DNA of 64,000 nt from Neurospora tetraspora. Its lineage: Eukaryota > Ascomycota > Sordariomycetes > Sordariales > Sordariaceae. Positions 47,102-59,727 of the stretch are shown here, piece after piece. The notes below the pieces were generated by a model that saw only the letters and a program-made list of their open reading frames with translations, made no database searches and was not told the DNA's origin. Each line of letters opens with the position of its first letter. Positions within the stretch are counted from its first letter, which is position 1. The position numbers were made by a program, and so were the translations under genes. The stretch spans positions 1,302,001 through 1,366,000 of the forward strand of contig NW_026944384.1 of assembly GCF_033439725.1 (NCBI RefSeq), read 5' to 3'.

Positions 47102-48712
47102 CTAGCTGTTTAATTGGACATAGTTACCTAGCAGAAGGCCGTCATGTCAGAAAACGCTCAACACGCATCTGGAAAACCATCTAAGAAAAAGTACAATACG
47201 TACCTGGGAATTGACCCTGTTTTCCATGCAACTTTCCAATCCACCACTCATTGTCGTTCGCAGTCCTTGTTACTATCTCAATCACATCACCGGCACGGAA
47301 ACTCAGATCGCCCTCCGCCTGCGCCGAGTAGTCGTAAAGCGCCGTGACGGTCTCTACTTGGGGTGTCGCCATGAGGGCCTTGGGCTTGGGCTTCGGCGGT
47401 GGGGGCTTGGCCTTTGCGGCCGCCGCCATGGACAACGACGAGGGCTTCGGGCTGGCAACTGGAGCGGCGTAGGAGGCGGGTGTCGCATGTAGCGTGCTCG
47501 GCTTCACCGAATACGGTGGCGGCGCATGCGCTTCTACTGGTTCCGCCTGGTTCTCCCAAGGTCGTGGTGCCGTGACGGCAGGAGCTTGTTGCTGTTCCCA
47601 GGGTCGTGGGGTTGTGACTGAAGGAGCCGCTTCAGGGGTACCGGTGGAAGTGGTCGTCGAGGAACCGGCTGTAAGCAGACCCGCAGGCTTGTTTCCTTCG
47701 AGAGCACCAGGACGTTGGGGGTACTTTGGCGGTCGCTTCATACCCGTGGTCTTGAACTTGACGATGGAGAGAGCCTCAGCCCGCTCCTGGACGTCACCAC
47801 GCTTCGCGTGGAAGGCCTCCTCAATGTCCAAAGTCAGGTCGAAGTAGCCAATGTCGCAATGCTGCATCTTCTCGTGCAGGGTGTAGAAGATGTTGAGCTG
47901 CATGTAGTAGAAGGACTGGAAAAGCGGCTGAATGAACTGGCGTTCGAGGGCAAACAGCTTGGGTAGCTCGTCCTTAAGCAGATCGTTGAAGTAGTTGTAT
48001 TCTTGGGTGGCCTGCTCAACGTCGTTCTCAGCCTTCCACATAGCCTTCTCGTCCTTTGCCGACCGGTCTTTCTTGTCCTGGAGCTTCTTGAGGGTGGCGC
48101 GGTGTCTGTCGTAGTCCAGCTTCTTGTGCTCGCGCTTCACGGCCGTTTTGCGAATGACCTTGATCACATCGAGGAGCTCGTTCGCTGGCCGAATAACCCT
48201 AATCTCGATCATTTCCAACTCTGGCGCCAGTGTTTCCTGCAGGTCCTTGACAACGGCCTCGTACTCCTCGCAGGCGGCAATACCCTCAATGTTTCCATGG
48301 GGGACGAGGGAATCGGGATCGGACATGCGGCCGCTGATGGGCTTGTAGATTTCGGTCATTGTCTTTGAGAACTCGATCTGGTGTTGCAGCATGCCATTGA
48401 TGGCCTCGAAGTACTTTTTGCTCTCATCATGAAGGCGCTTGGTCTCGGTTTCGAGCTCCTGGAATCTGCGTTCGGAGTCGATGTAGACAGCGTCTTTGGT
48501 ATGCTCGCCGAGGTCAAACTTTTGCTTGAATAGTTGTGGTGCCTAGGTTTCTGTCGTGTTAGTGCCTGTTTGCCTGTTTCCTGCCCTAGGAGGACTCGAC
48601 GGGAAGGGCGGAAGTGGTGATGACGCTCTAAACGAGACTAAGGGAGGTGAGATTAAGTATGCGGGGCAGAACCTACGCGGACCACGCTTTTCTGGAAGCC
48701 CCTGAAGCTCAT
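47102..48712 (-). CDS. RVS167: BAR-SH3 protein, RVS167/amphiphysin type
   Basis: Membrane-curving protein of endocytosis, which acts at the scission step with an RVS161 partner and binds actin regulators through SH3. Exons 48712-48677, 48542-47204, 47127-47102; 466 residues. Exon 1 encodes MSFRGFQKSVVR, the amphipathic N-terminal helix; exon 2 continues APQLFKQKFDLGEHTKDAVYIDSERRFQELE, the BAR opening. The BAR domain runs to about 240, with ERQFIQPLFQSFYYMQLNIFYTLHEKM near its end. A Pro/Ala linker (PYSVKPSTLHATPASYAAP) follows and the SH3 domain lies at about 404-466: TALYDYSAQAEGDLSFRAGDVIEIV, NEWWIGKLHGKQGQFPGNYV. The last intron falls within FPG/NYV and leaves only eight codons to the stop. 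Divergent from NFS1. Confidence 0.94.
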
Positions 48713-49895
48713 ATTCTGCTACAATGTCGTATGATGTCTGATGGGTATTTGGTGGTTGTATGGAAATCGGCAAAGCGTGTTGCTGTTCGAAGAGGTTTAA
48801 GGCAATCGGCGGTTGTGTTGCTCCAAGTCGGATCCGGATATGGTGGTGATGACGCTGGGGTGGGCAGGGGGGCGGTGCAGGTCGTTTGGCTGGTGGACGA
48901 AGTCTTGGCTGAGCGAAGCTTGCGACAGTTTTCGTGGCGCTGCTATTTGCTGAGTGTTTGGCACGCCGCACACAGTGACCTCGTTCCAAGATGCAAGAAG
49001 TCTTGTCTGGGCGTCTTGTGATCTCGGTTTGTTCTTGGATCCCGTCGGTCGGTCTTTGTCAGCGGTTCCAGGTCCGACAAACTTCCTAGGGGAGGATCGC
49101 TCGATGTCGGCAGCACTTCAGAATGTCAACGGTGAGAGGTAGAGTAGCTGTCCTAGAGCTAAGATGCTAGGTAACAGTAAATGGAAGTCAAGTAGGTCGT
49201 CGGCGGGTTTATGTCACTGATGGTTCAAGTTGTAGTTCAAGAAGACGCAGGCATCCAATGCGAAAAGGGAAACCGAGGAGGGAAATACCGTCATCGGTTG
49301 TTCTGCTTTTGGTCGATGAGACCCCGGGATGGAACGAATTGGAACGATGTCGGCAAGTTAGCTCTGCTTCTAGCGACCGACCGACGCCAGGGTAGACCGA
49401 CTGGGATCCAGCAGTGGACATGCCGACTGAGAGCACGACTGATGGTCAGTGCTCCTCTTTGTGCAATCGATGCGTCCCCGCCGTTCACAAATTCCACTGC
49501 ACATCCGAGCATCTCCGTCATGCCCGTTCTCCAACATTTTGGAGCAGCGTCATTTTCGCTGTACGCGCTTGTCCGAGATAGGAACAGATGGGGCCCATCT
49601 GATAGAGAGATGACCAATCAAAGATGCCAACTCCTTTGACCTCATTGGCACATTCCTTATCACCGACCCCTCCGAGGCCAAGTCCGCGTGCGGATGCCGT
49701 TTGTTTCGATTTGTTCTTTTCTGTATGGCGGAAATTCCGGCCGACTGCCGAAGAGGTAGGAAGCTCTGAATTTCCGTGTCTTGAGCCGCCCCGCCCGCCG
49801 CCTCCATCTTTTTGTGGTTTTGTCACAAAACCAACTTTTTCCCCCTCATCCGCCCCCATCTTCACCATCATCTCCTCTTCTTCTCTTTTTTTACC
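48713..49895. other. Divergent promoter region between the BAR-SH3 gene and NFS1
   Basis: About 1.2 kb. A pyrimidine-rich leader (about 49845-49893) precedes NFS1. No gene seen. Confidence 0.55.
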
Positions 49896-51672
49896 ATGTC
49901 CAACATTGCGCCGTCCGTCTTGCGACAGGCATCGCGCTTGGCCGCGGCCGCTCCTCTCCGCAGCGCACGTGTGCTGTCGCGGGCGACCACTGCGGCTGCT
50001 GTCAAGACTGCTTCTGCTTCCAGAAGCTATGTGACCGAGACCAAGAGAAACAACGCCGACGTGCAGGCCGAGCATGCTATCAAGCTGGATCACAGGGAGA
50101 TGGAGAAGCAGGGCCTCGCCATCAGCGCGCAGAATGGCTCGAGCCAACACGTCAGCCCCATGGCTGGTAAGCATCATCACCACCACCTCCTCGGAGACAT
50201 ATTGCGCAGTCATCATCGTTGCTGACTCAAACAGATGTCCTCAGCAATGCTACCGTGATGGACGAGGGCCAGCGCCCCATCTACCTGGACATGCAGGCCA
50301 CAACCCCCATTGACCCCAGAGTGCTCGATGCCATGATGCCCTACTTCACCAACGTCTACGGCAACCCCCACTCGAGGACACATGCCTACGGCTGGGAGAC
50401 AGACAAGGCCGTCGAGGAGGCGAGGAAACACATTGCTGATCTGATTGGCGCTGACCCCAAGGAAATCATCTTCACCAGCGGTGCCACCGAAAGCAACAAC
50501 ATGAGCATCAAGGGCGTCGCCCGGTTCTTTGGTCGGTCCGGCAAGAAGAAGCACATCATCACCAGCCAGACAGAACACAAGTGTGTCCTCGACAGCTGCA
50601 GGCATCTTCAGGACGAGGGCTTCGAAGTGACCTATCTCCCAGTGAAGAGCAGCGGCCTGATCGACATGGCGGAGCTGGAGGCTGCCATCCGACCCGACAC
50701 CGCCATCGTCAGTATCATGGCTGTCAACAACGAGATTGGCGTCATCCAGCCCCTCGAGGAAATCGGCCAGCTTTGCCGGTCCAAGAAGATCTTCTTCCAC
50801 ACCGACGCTGCCCAGGCTGTTGGCAAGATCCCCATTGACGTTAACGCCATGAACATTGACTTGATGTCCATCTCCTCCCACAAGATCTACGGCCCCATGG
50901 GCATTGGTGCAGCTTACATCCGTCGTCGGCCAAGAGTCAGACTGGAACCCATCATCAGCGGTGGTGGTCAGGAGAGAGGTCTTCGCAGCGGCACGCTGGC
51001 TCCTCCGCTCGTTGTCGGCTTCGGAGAGGCGTGCCGCATCGCCAAGGAAGAGATGCCGGTATGTTACAATCATTCCCTTTTTTTACCATTTCCCTTTCAT
51101 GATGAGTCGCTTTACACATGCATGGCTTTCTGAAGTCCCGTGACAAGGACTCCCTGTTGATAAACAGCAAATTCTCTGATCATAATCCCTCTATATCCCA
51201 CATGTAATGCATCGTTTAGTTCAAGGATGGGCGCTAACTGTTGCAAAAGTACGACTCCAAGCGTATCAAGTACCTCTCCGACCGTCTTCTCAACGGTCTG
51301 CTCTCCATGGAGCACACCAGCCAGAACGGTGACTCCAACCACTTCTACCCCGGCTGCGTGAACGTTTCTTTCGCTTACGTCGAGGGTGAGTCTCTCCTGA
51401 TGGCCCTCAAGGACATTGCTCTTTCGTCGGGCAGTGCTTGCACTTCGGCTTCTCTGGAGCCTAGTTACGTTCTCCGTGCTTTGGGCAACAGTGATGAGAG
51501 CGCCCACTCCAGTATCCGTTTCGGTATCGGCCGGTTCACTACCGAGCAAGAGATCGACTACGTTCTTAAGGCCGTGACGGAGCGTGTGGGCTTCCTCCGT
51601 GAGCTTTCTCCTCTGTGGGAGCTCGTCCAGGAGGGTATCGACCTGAACACGATCCAGTGGAGCCAGCACTAA
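49896..51672 (+). CDS. NFS1: Mitochondrial cysteine desulfurase
   Basis: PLP enzyme that takes sulfur from cysteine for iron-sulfur cluster assembly and tRNA thiolation in the mitochondrial matrix. Exons 49896-50166, 50235-51058, 51250-51672; 505 residues. The first 60 residues are Arg/Ala/Ser-rich (presequence: [24 protein letters not shown]). The core starts [25 protein letters not shown]; the PLP lysine is Lys307 in [12 protein letters not shown]; the catalytic cysteine is Cys429 in [21 protein letters not shown]; the end is [17 protein letters not shown], as in other eukaryotes. The second intron (51059-51249, 191 nt) is longer than most here. The start ATG is the first in a frame with the presequence. 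All catalytic parts are intact. Confidence 0.97.
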
Positions 51673-52819
51673 GAGGTGACGTGGTGTGGTTGATGAGCGG
51701 TATTTTATCACGTTTTATAAAATGGGCGGAGTTTCCATTGCTTTTTATTTCTCCCGCTGCGCTGCCTTTCCGAAGACTATAGGCGGCCCGGGTTATTTAT
51801 ACAGTCAACCTTATGAATTGGTGAGGCTCCCGTAAGGACGGAAGCAAGGGGCAAAACATGACCCATTGTATACTATCATGTATGTAAGCGATATTTGCGG
51901 ATGACTTTTGTTTTTTGATGAGCAAGAGAATGATACCATACGGCTGGAAGGCGGCGCTTGGAGGTGTCAGTCAAGAGAACAATTCACCACATAATGGATA
52001 TACATAATTCCCAGCATTATGGCTGATGAACGTCTTGATAGGTTTCCATGTGATTTGGCTGTGTGGTGTAGATTGTGTCCATTCCGTGGCTGTCTTCAAC
52101 TCCAGACCCGGCACTTTCCGCTCAGGATGCGTACAATATGTTCAGTTGCCAAGATCGTGCCTGGGACAACAAGTGAAGTATGGTTGAAAAAAGGATCGAA
52201 ACCTTCCATCTGGACAATGCGTGGTGTTGAGGGGCTTTAGCTCGGCTCGTTGCAAGTCGTTTGTGGCTGCGACGACCTATGATGTCAGCGTCTCATTCGG
52301 GAGGTGGGATGAACGGACCCCTGTCCACAGGCTCTCCTATGACATCATTCCTTCTGGTGTGCTTTGGACATTCCTGCCACATGCAACAAGTTGGATACTG
52401 GAAGCTACGAGCTGAAACAAACAAGCAAGAAAGACCATGACTGGCCAATTAGAGCAAGAAATGGGCTAAACATATCGGAAGTGATGGATGGACACAAGGT
52501 TCACATGTCCATTTTCAGGCCCTCTCCAGTCCGTCATCGCCTTCAACCCCGGGCCAAGATTTCGGCAGGACCCTTCTAGTCATCCGATCTGGTTCTTCCA
52601 GGTTGTTTGTCTTGATGCGATTTCGTGGTGGACCTTGTGGAAGTCGAGATTGGGATATATAAAGAAAAGAGATCCTTCCCTCTTGGACACATTTCTGATC
52701 ATCATTCTCTCGATACAATCAATCACACACTCAAACAATAACAACTCTCCAACAACAACTTCAAACCAAAACCATCACCACTTTAACCACCCAAAGTCAA
52801 CATACCACAACCACCCAAC
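51673..52819. promoter_or_regulatory. NFS1 3' region and stress-type promoter of the CsbD-like gene
   Basis: About 1.15 kb. A TATA box (tatataaa, 52656-52663) lies about 160 bases before the CsbD-like start and is followed by a C/T- and CAAC-rich leader. AGGGG at 52230-52234 and its complement CCCCT at 52318-52322 match the stress-response element core; two matches in this length may be chance. No other gene. Confidence 0.55.
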
Positions 52820-53501
52820 ATGTCTACCGAGAACAACTCCACCCTCAAGTCCTACATCGACTCCGCCACCGGCGCTGTCCAGAACGCTGTTGGCAATATC
52901 ATTGGCAACCGCGGCGATCAGGTACGTCCACGGTCCTCTTACCTCACACTCCTCTTTTCCCCATAACTAACACTCAAAATCACAGGCCGAAGGTCAGCTC
53001 AAGCAGGAGAAGGCTCACGCCGAGCACGCCGCCTCGCACGACGCCGCTAAGCTCCCCGGCTTCACGGCCACCTCTGACGGCGCCGTCGCCGCCGACCACC
53101 CCGACCGCGCGTCCGGTTCTTGGAAGCAGACCGCCGGTGCGGCCAAGGAGTTCATCGGTGGAACCATTGGCTCTGAGGTATGTCTTTTTCCTTTCCCCCT
53201 TTCTCTCACTCTCCAAGCAGGACGTCCACTAACACAACAATCACAGGAGCTCAAGCAAGCCGGCCGTCAAGAAAACCGCGAAGGCCAAGAGCAGGAGGCC
53301 CGCGGCCAGGTCAAGGACCTCGGCGAGGGCGCCAAGGACCGCTTCACGGGCCAGCTCGGCGGCGCTGCGGCCGCGCTCGTCGGCGACCGCGAGAAGCAGA
53401 CCGAGTACCAGACTCAGCATGATGTTGGCAAGGCCCAGCAGCGCGGGGCGGAGCATGATATCCAGAAGGAGGCTGAGGCGCAGAAGAGGGCTGATCTCTA
53501 A
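52820..53501 (+). CDS. CsbD-like/Hmp1-type stress protein
   Basis: Small hydrophilic protein of the CsbD-like fold; a Ustilago relative is described as a mismatch and cruciform DNA-recognition protein (Hmp1). Exons 52820-52921, 52986-53177, 53247-53501, introns all phase 0; 182 residues. Each exon begins a similar Ala/Gly/Lys/Gln-rich segment: SYIDSATGAVQNAVGNIIGN, WKQTAAGAAKEFIGGTIGSE-like, and KDRFTGQLGGAAAALVGDREK. Gly-Ala and Lys/Gln/Glu repeats are typical for desiccation or stress-protective proteins. A strong TATA box and strong codon bias point to high, inducible expression. DNA binding by this protein is not shown by the sequence. Confidence 0.85.
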
Positions 53502-56257
53502 ATTATGAGGGAAGCTTGGAATGAGGTTGAGGATGGATTGAGATGATACCCCCCTTTTCACCTATAACGACTTGATGATGGAATGACTTGAGTTTCGGAT
53601 AATAAAGAGTTGTTCGAATAACACCTGTGTGATGTCGTGATCGTGATGATGTCCCAGCATTTTGGGGCCCTCTCTTTCTGAAGCCTGGTGTTCGTCTTGG
53701 TGCCTTACACCGAGGCAATACAAGCAGGCTTCAATTTACGATTCTGACATGCGCCGGCTGCCGTGTATCGTGTTGCGCGAAACGGCCCGATGTTGAAGCT
53801 CACTGCAGGACCGAGATTCTAAGCAGCGTTCGTTCTTACACATACCGTTAGGTAAGTGAATTTGCGCGATTGATTTCGCCCAGATTGCTGAGTGTATAGA
53901 TTCAGAGTCAAAACGAAGGAGCATCAGTTATGAACTGCCGGAACTCGTGTTACTCATGTTATCCGTGATGTCGGGGCCATGATGGGATACTGAGATCTCG
54001 TGTTCCAAACTCGACAGCTTATTGTTAAGTAAAAAGACTATCTGTGTTTCCACATCCATTTGCCAGGAACATAACCCCAGGTTTGAAGTCGTTGTCCTCT
54101 CCGGGCTGGAAACTTGAGGAAGAGAAGTGAAGTTGAGACGGGACGGGACGGGAGGCAGAAGACGGCGAGATAAGATGTGATGATAAGTTGATAAGATGAA
54201 CAGCTGCACGGCACTGCAAGAACGAAGGCACCAGCAAAGTCTCCGGCAGGCAAGCGGGTTAATACTTGTGCCTGCCGCATTTCTAGGAGGACTGCTTGGC
54301 AGCTTGGCTCCCACTTAACGCTGGTCGCTGTTGACAACCTCAACTCACTCAACTCATCGTCCCTTCGTCGCCACGATGGAAAGTGAGATGCGAAATTCTC
54401 GCTTGGTCGGCATCAACCTCAGCTGAAATCCACGCCTGTTCTTGTAACTTCTATTTTCTGGCCATGAAGACGGGGAATTATGGAGGATCCAACGGCCAAG
54501 CCTCCCAGCTCTGCCTCCAACATGGAGATGAAGCATGGCCCCCAATCCGCCCAACTCATCAACACAACTCTGGTTGACCGGGCTCCATCTGGGCTGATGT
54601 TCTTTTCTTGGACTTCCAACTGTGGTTACTGTTGATATTGTTCATCACCAACTTTCTTTTGAGGCGTTTCGAGATCTGGTCATTCGGTCTCGCTATTCGA
54701 GCTACGGTGTCGTCAACCCCATGTTCCCATCACCGTTACATCACAGCCCTAGGGACGATGCGAAGGGACATGCAAGTCATCACGCAGCAGTTCGTCTCAG
54801 GCTTGCATCCAGGTAACAGCTTAAAGACTCCCTTCAACTTGGTTTCACAAAGCCCAGAACAACATAGAGTTCGGAGGTTATTTTGAAGCCTGCGTGTAAC
54901 ATTGAGTATCCTTTCTTGAACTACTTCCTTTCAGCTCTCGCCTATTCCCAAGACTCGGCACTTAGACTTTGCTAAGCCTCGAGTAAGACCACTCGGCAGC
55001 GCGCCTTTCCAATCCAATATTGGCAAGACTTCACCCTCCATCATCTCTTTCAACGGCGTCTAACGCCAACAACACCCTATCACCATCCTTGCCAGCCCTA
55101 TTGTCCCACCTTGTTGCACCATCTCGCAACCCTCAAACCCCAGTCCTTGATCATCAATGTGGCTTGTTGGTCCTCGGGTGGCTTTGCCATTCCCAGATAC
55201 AACACTCAACTCCACGACTCCTAACACTTTACTCTGACAGTAACAATTTGCGGTGGTCCTTCTTCATCTTCAACATGTTTTATAATCTCTGCAATTTGCC
55301 ATCCTCGTCCACTCGCCACAGTTTCAAGTCTTTTCTTAGGAACTCTCCAAACACTCTTCATCTTCCAACTCTAAACCCTCTTGTGGTTACTGCCTGCTTG
55401 GCCTCGGGACAGCCCTACGGGAGATGATGCGATCTACGGTCCGGGTGACCCCAGCCCTCGAATTAGATTCTGACCGAAGACGCCATCACCATGCGTCTCA
55501 ACTCTGGTCCTTCATATTCTCGCAAAGTTGCAAGAAATTCATGTTATGAAGAGAACTCCATCACCATGCCCCGCTAGCGCTCACATATGGTATCTATTCT
55601 TGACCTCAATCTGCCCCGACTTTCCGACCCCTGAGTCGTGAGATCAGAGTATGGCTAAGCGAGAAGCCTCTCGGAAGAGCCCGCAAATTATTCAGACTGC
55701 CGAAGCGTGGGGTTTCCGCGGTGGCCCATTGCGGCGGGCAACATCTCGTGCAGAAGAGGGCCAAGCGGCAGTCCTTCCGTGTGATGACATGGGATCTTCG
55801 GTATGGGCACCGTTGGTCCTCACACTTGGGGTTGGATAGACCAACAAGCTTGGATGTCAGTCATGCCATCCTTGAATTGTTCACGCCGCCAGCCGGAGCC
55901 GAACCGCCTCGTAAGGAAAGGCGTTCTGGTGGAGGAGTCGGGTGTGGGATGTCATCGGCTTCTGCTCCCGACTTCGATCTTCACCTGTCGGCTCTACTCC
56001 TGTGCCGTTGGCTTGAGAATCTACCCTTCGTTATTCTGCTTGCCTAGCTCTCCTCCTGACCCCCTCCGGATTTACCGTGCCTCTGGGTTGCTGTTGTTAA
56101 GGTTCAAGGTTCTGTGTGAGACGATGATGCATCACGAAGTGACAACACCTCCGGGTTCCCATATAAGTTCAACAGCATGACCCTCTCCATCTCGAATATC
56201 ACCTCAGACATCAGCATCTCCAACAAGCCGGACCATCAACTCCAACTCTCTCACTGA
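53502..56257. other. 2.75-kb gene-poor region upstream of the NmrA-like gene
   Basis: No frame has family motifs. The right end holds a TATA-like atataag (56161-56167) and an upstream frame 56177-56257 (26 codons) whose TGA touches the next gene's ATG. Direct repeats of gggac/gggacgg occur near 54143. No tRNA or rRNA signature seen. Confidence 0.5.
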
Positions 56258-57441
56258 ATGTCTCATTCTACAATGCGCCAGAAAGCCTCTCAACAACCTG
56301 CTGCCATGATGAGAATCGCTATCGCAGGAGGCGGCTCCTTTGCCTACATCCTCGCCCAGGAGATCACCAAGAGTGCCCATCCCGTTCTCATTCTCACTCG
56401 ACAGGTATGTCTTTCCCTCCTTACTCCCACTTCAACTCTATTAACACACAAAAACAGCCTCATCCAGAATTCGAAGAAAACCTCCCCTCATGCCAACTCG
56501 CCCTAGTAGACTACCAAAACGTCGAAGAACTGCACTACGTTCTCCGCGGCGTCGACCTCCTCATCTCCACCATTTCCAACAACGAACAGCTCAACCTCAT
56601 CGACGCCGCCCGCCGCGCCCGCGTCCGCTGCTTCGTCCCCTCTGAATTTGAGGGCCCCCTTTCCCACCGCCCACCGGCCAACTCGACCGACCCGCTCGAC
56701 AACCGCGGCTCCCGCGCCGCTTTGGACCTTTTGGAGTCTTGGTCCCAATCCCGCTCTCATCGGATGAACTACACCGTTTTCTCATGCGGAATCTTCATGG
56801 AAAGATTTGCTCGCGGTGGACTGCAGCCTTGGGGAATCGGGACGCAGCTGGGGTTGATGGGGCCGATGCCGACGAGTGATTACTTGGTGAATGTCGAGCA
56901 GCGCACGGCGGAGGTGGTGGAACGGGATGCCCAGGGACGGACGGCGTACGTGGCTATGACGAGCATGTATGATGTTGCCAGGTTCGTGGCGGCGGCGGTG
57001 GAGTTGACGGGAGCGGGATCTTTGGGGGTGCCGTTGGAGAGGTGGCCGAGGGAGTGGAGGGTTAGGGGGGATTGTATGGCGGTGGGGGAGGTGGTTGGGG
57101 TTTGTGAGGTTGTTAGGGGTGGTGAATTTTCTTTCTCTTTGCCTTTATCTATCGCCAGTTGGCTGTAGACTTACGTACTAACGGGCGAGAAACACACAAC
57201 AGTCCAGTTCAGCGTCACAAGACGAACCTACCAAGAAGCCGAGGCCTGGGCGAACGAGTACCATCGTGCTGGCGATGTGGCGACATATCTGTACTATCAG
57301 AGATTGTTGCAGACTGCTAACGGGCGGTATAGCATTCGCTCGACGAACCTTAACGAATTGGTAAATCAGAGCGAGAGGACGGCCTTTCAGCCGATGAGGC
57401 TTAGGGAGTGGTTGGAGCAGGTTTGGGGACCTGTTCTGTAG
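56258..57441 (+). CDS. NmrA-like / isoflavone-reductase-type NAD(P)-binding protein
   Basis: Atypical short-chain dehydrogenase of the NmrA/PCBER type; substrate unknown. Exons 56258-56404, 56458-57121, 57203-57441; 349 residues. The Rossmann loop reads MRIAIAGGGSFAYILAQEI, with GGGSFA in place of the usual GxxGxxG, so cofactor binding may differ. Further on are LISTISNNEQLNLIDAARRARVRCFVPSEFEGPL, typical of the family, then YTVFSCGIFMERFARGG and TAYVAMTSMYDVARFVAAAVEL. The C-terminal exon reads VQFSVTRRTYQEAEAWANEYHRAGDV. Four in-frame ATGs (56258, 56273, 56306, 56309) precede the core, and the true start could be any. An upstream frame ends directly at the first ATG. Confidence 0.85.
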
Positions 57442-58856
57442 GTATCCTCAATCTCACGAGATCATGTGGGATGGGCGTTGAGCGTTGAACATATAGAGAA
57501 GGAGTTGGGGAAGGAGTAAGGACTACATGGTGTTTTGGCATACGCATGGGATACCCATACCCCTTTTGTTTGGCTTTGTTTTTTACCCCTTTCCTCTTCC
57601 CAGCGCGTTAACACCTTGTCTACAAAAGTCGAGTTTTGGTTTTGTTTATTGGTAAAAAGATGGCTACGTACACGGAAGTAATGGCATGGTGGTGTTAGTT
57701 AACGTCTCCCTTGTCTCCCTTTAATACATAGACTCTCCAGTTTCTACATCTGATTCCCGTCACTACCCCTTTCAGTTTACAACCACATTTTCTTCTTCTT
57801 CTTCTCTCCTCATGCTCTAAACCAATTGTAAGTTTCTTTGCTTCTTCCAACCTCCGCATCACACCAGATAGATCATGCTGTTTGTTTTAGCGCATTAAGC
57901 GCGGAGCACAAGCGTTGGAAAGACTCAGCTCTCTTCTAAGACTGCATACCGATGCAGTTGTCAGCCCCCAATATACACTCCGTCACCTCCTTCTGAAACC
58001 ATCACCAACTCAATCTCCATCAATCACCTGAACAATTCGCATATTTTTTTTGTTCAGCTCGCGTTTATGTCTAAAAGCCGGGTTGGACCGAACGCCACAG
58101 AGGTATTCAAGCGATGTCTCCAACCTGATCGGGTGAAACGATAGGAATCTCACACTCGGTCGGTATATCAGGTCTCCTCCCTATCAGCGTCGGCATCGGA
58201 ATGGCAACTTGCTGACAATTCGCATATCTAGAGGTACCTTACCTACCTCTACGTGATACTTATATGCCCGAACCTGCCACAGTCGTATGTGATCACCCAT
58301 CACCAAGGCTCCCTCGACAGTTCGATATCTCAGTAACGGGGAGGGGATAGATAATGTGATCGCAATATAAATCAGTCTAGTAGTATATCTACCTAGCAAA
58401 GCCACGCTCCTTATCACTGCCAAAGTGTCTAGAGAATTACTTGCTGTTGGTGGTGGCTTTGATCAAGACCACCATCCTAGTTGTTGATCTTTTGTTCGAT
58501 CTCTGATCTCTCCGATCTTAACGGCCCATTAACAGTACCAAGTTCAGATCCGAACGGCATACATGATACCTACCTTTCACCCGTCGTGACGTTGTTATCC
58601 GATCTCGTCGAACGATTTTGAAACATACCAAAATTCCAACAAAGCAGGACTTCACGCTGCAAGAACACAGTATAATCCGCAAATTGCTGTTTTGAAAGTT
58701 CAGTTCGATTCAGCTGGTCCTTTCATATGCGTGTGCCCGAACTTTCGATCACACAGTTGTGCGGCCCCAAAACGGCACGGCACGAACGAACGGGCGGCAC
58801 AACGTTCGGCACTGCCCTGCAACCTACTTGCAACTGCGGTCTGCGAACGGGTCTGG

Positions 58857-58880
58857 GGATCACGACCACGACCACGACCA
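58857..58880. repeat. (cgacca)n simple repeat
   Basis: Four copies of a hexamer (acgacc phase) within the gene-poor region. Confidence 0.75.
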
Positions 58881-58962
58881 CCAAATCGCATCCCACACTT
58901 CGATTAAATGGGCACAGCATCGATCGTCCTTTGAACGGAAAGCCCGGCGAGATGTGGCCGTT

Positions 58963-58986
58963 GCCGATGCCGATGCCGATGCCGAT
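58963..58986. repeat. (gccgat)4 simple repeat
   Basis: Four exact copies of gccgat in tandem. Confidence 0.9.
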
Positions 58987-59120
58987 GGTGAGCGGTGAGC
59001 ATTACTCCAATGCCAGGCAGACTTTTAGGATCGAAACGATCGGATATGCCCGAATGATGAACACTATAAGAAAATTTGATCGGATACCTATGACAATGTG
59101 ATCAGCTATACAGTCCAATA

Positions 59121-59395
59121 CTGGTTTGTTTGTTAGCTCGAGACCTCTGGTCAACTTTCCTAGGCGTTTATATATCTAATTGGCCCGTTTCGTTCCATAA
59201 CCAAAGCGTGATCTTACCTTGCATATGCTATTTTGGAAATTTGATATGCCATATTGAATCTTGCTGATGCCTTTCCGATCCGTACCTAGAGGTCTGTAGC
59301 CATTCATTTTATCTTTGTGAGGTTTGGGACAATTTCGGAATTCGGGATAGATCTTGTCCAGTATACCAGGAGTACCAAGCTAACAAACAAACCAG
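59121..59395. repeat. 18-bp perfect inverted repeats bounding about 275 bp
   Basis: ctggtttgtttgttagct at 59121-59138 is the exact reverse complement of 59378-59395. The interior is AT-rich and non-coding. The size and termini suggest a MITE-like relic, but I see no target-site duplication. Confidence 0.6.
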
Positions 59396-59727
59396 CATTA
59401 GATTGTAGAAGAGCCAACAAACATCTCTTCATCCCTCGGTCAGTTCATCACCCAACATGTCACACCGGAGAATCGAACTTGCATCGCCACAAATATGGGA
59501 GGAAGGAGGCATAGGTACTGGGTTGGTGACCCAAGACAGCGGACACTTTTAGCGATGATAAGAAGCCGTGTCTTTGTTACTGCGTAAGGTATACCCGCTA
59601 CGTATACTGGTTGGTTTATATTGCGATCGCATTATCCCCGTTGTTGACATAGTCAAGCTTCGTCAGAAACAGAGACCGGATGATTGTGATACCGATTTAA
59701 TAGTGGCAGCACTTGCCAACATTACCC

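Noticed and set aside
50213-51073. 286-codon minus-strand frame
   Set aside because: Antisense of NFS1 exon 2.
59448-59500. tRNA-like antisense motif (agaatcgaac)
   Set aside because: The bases around it cannot form a T stem or an acceptor stem.
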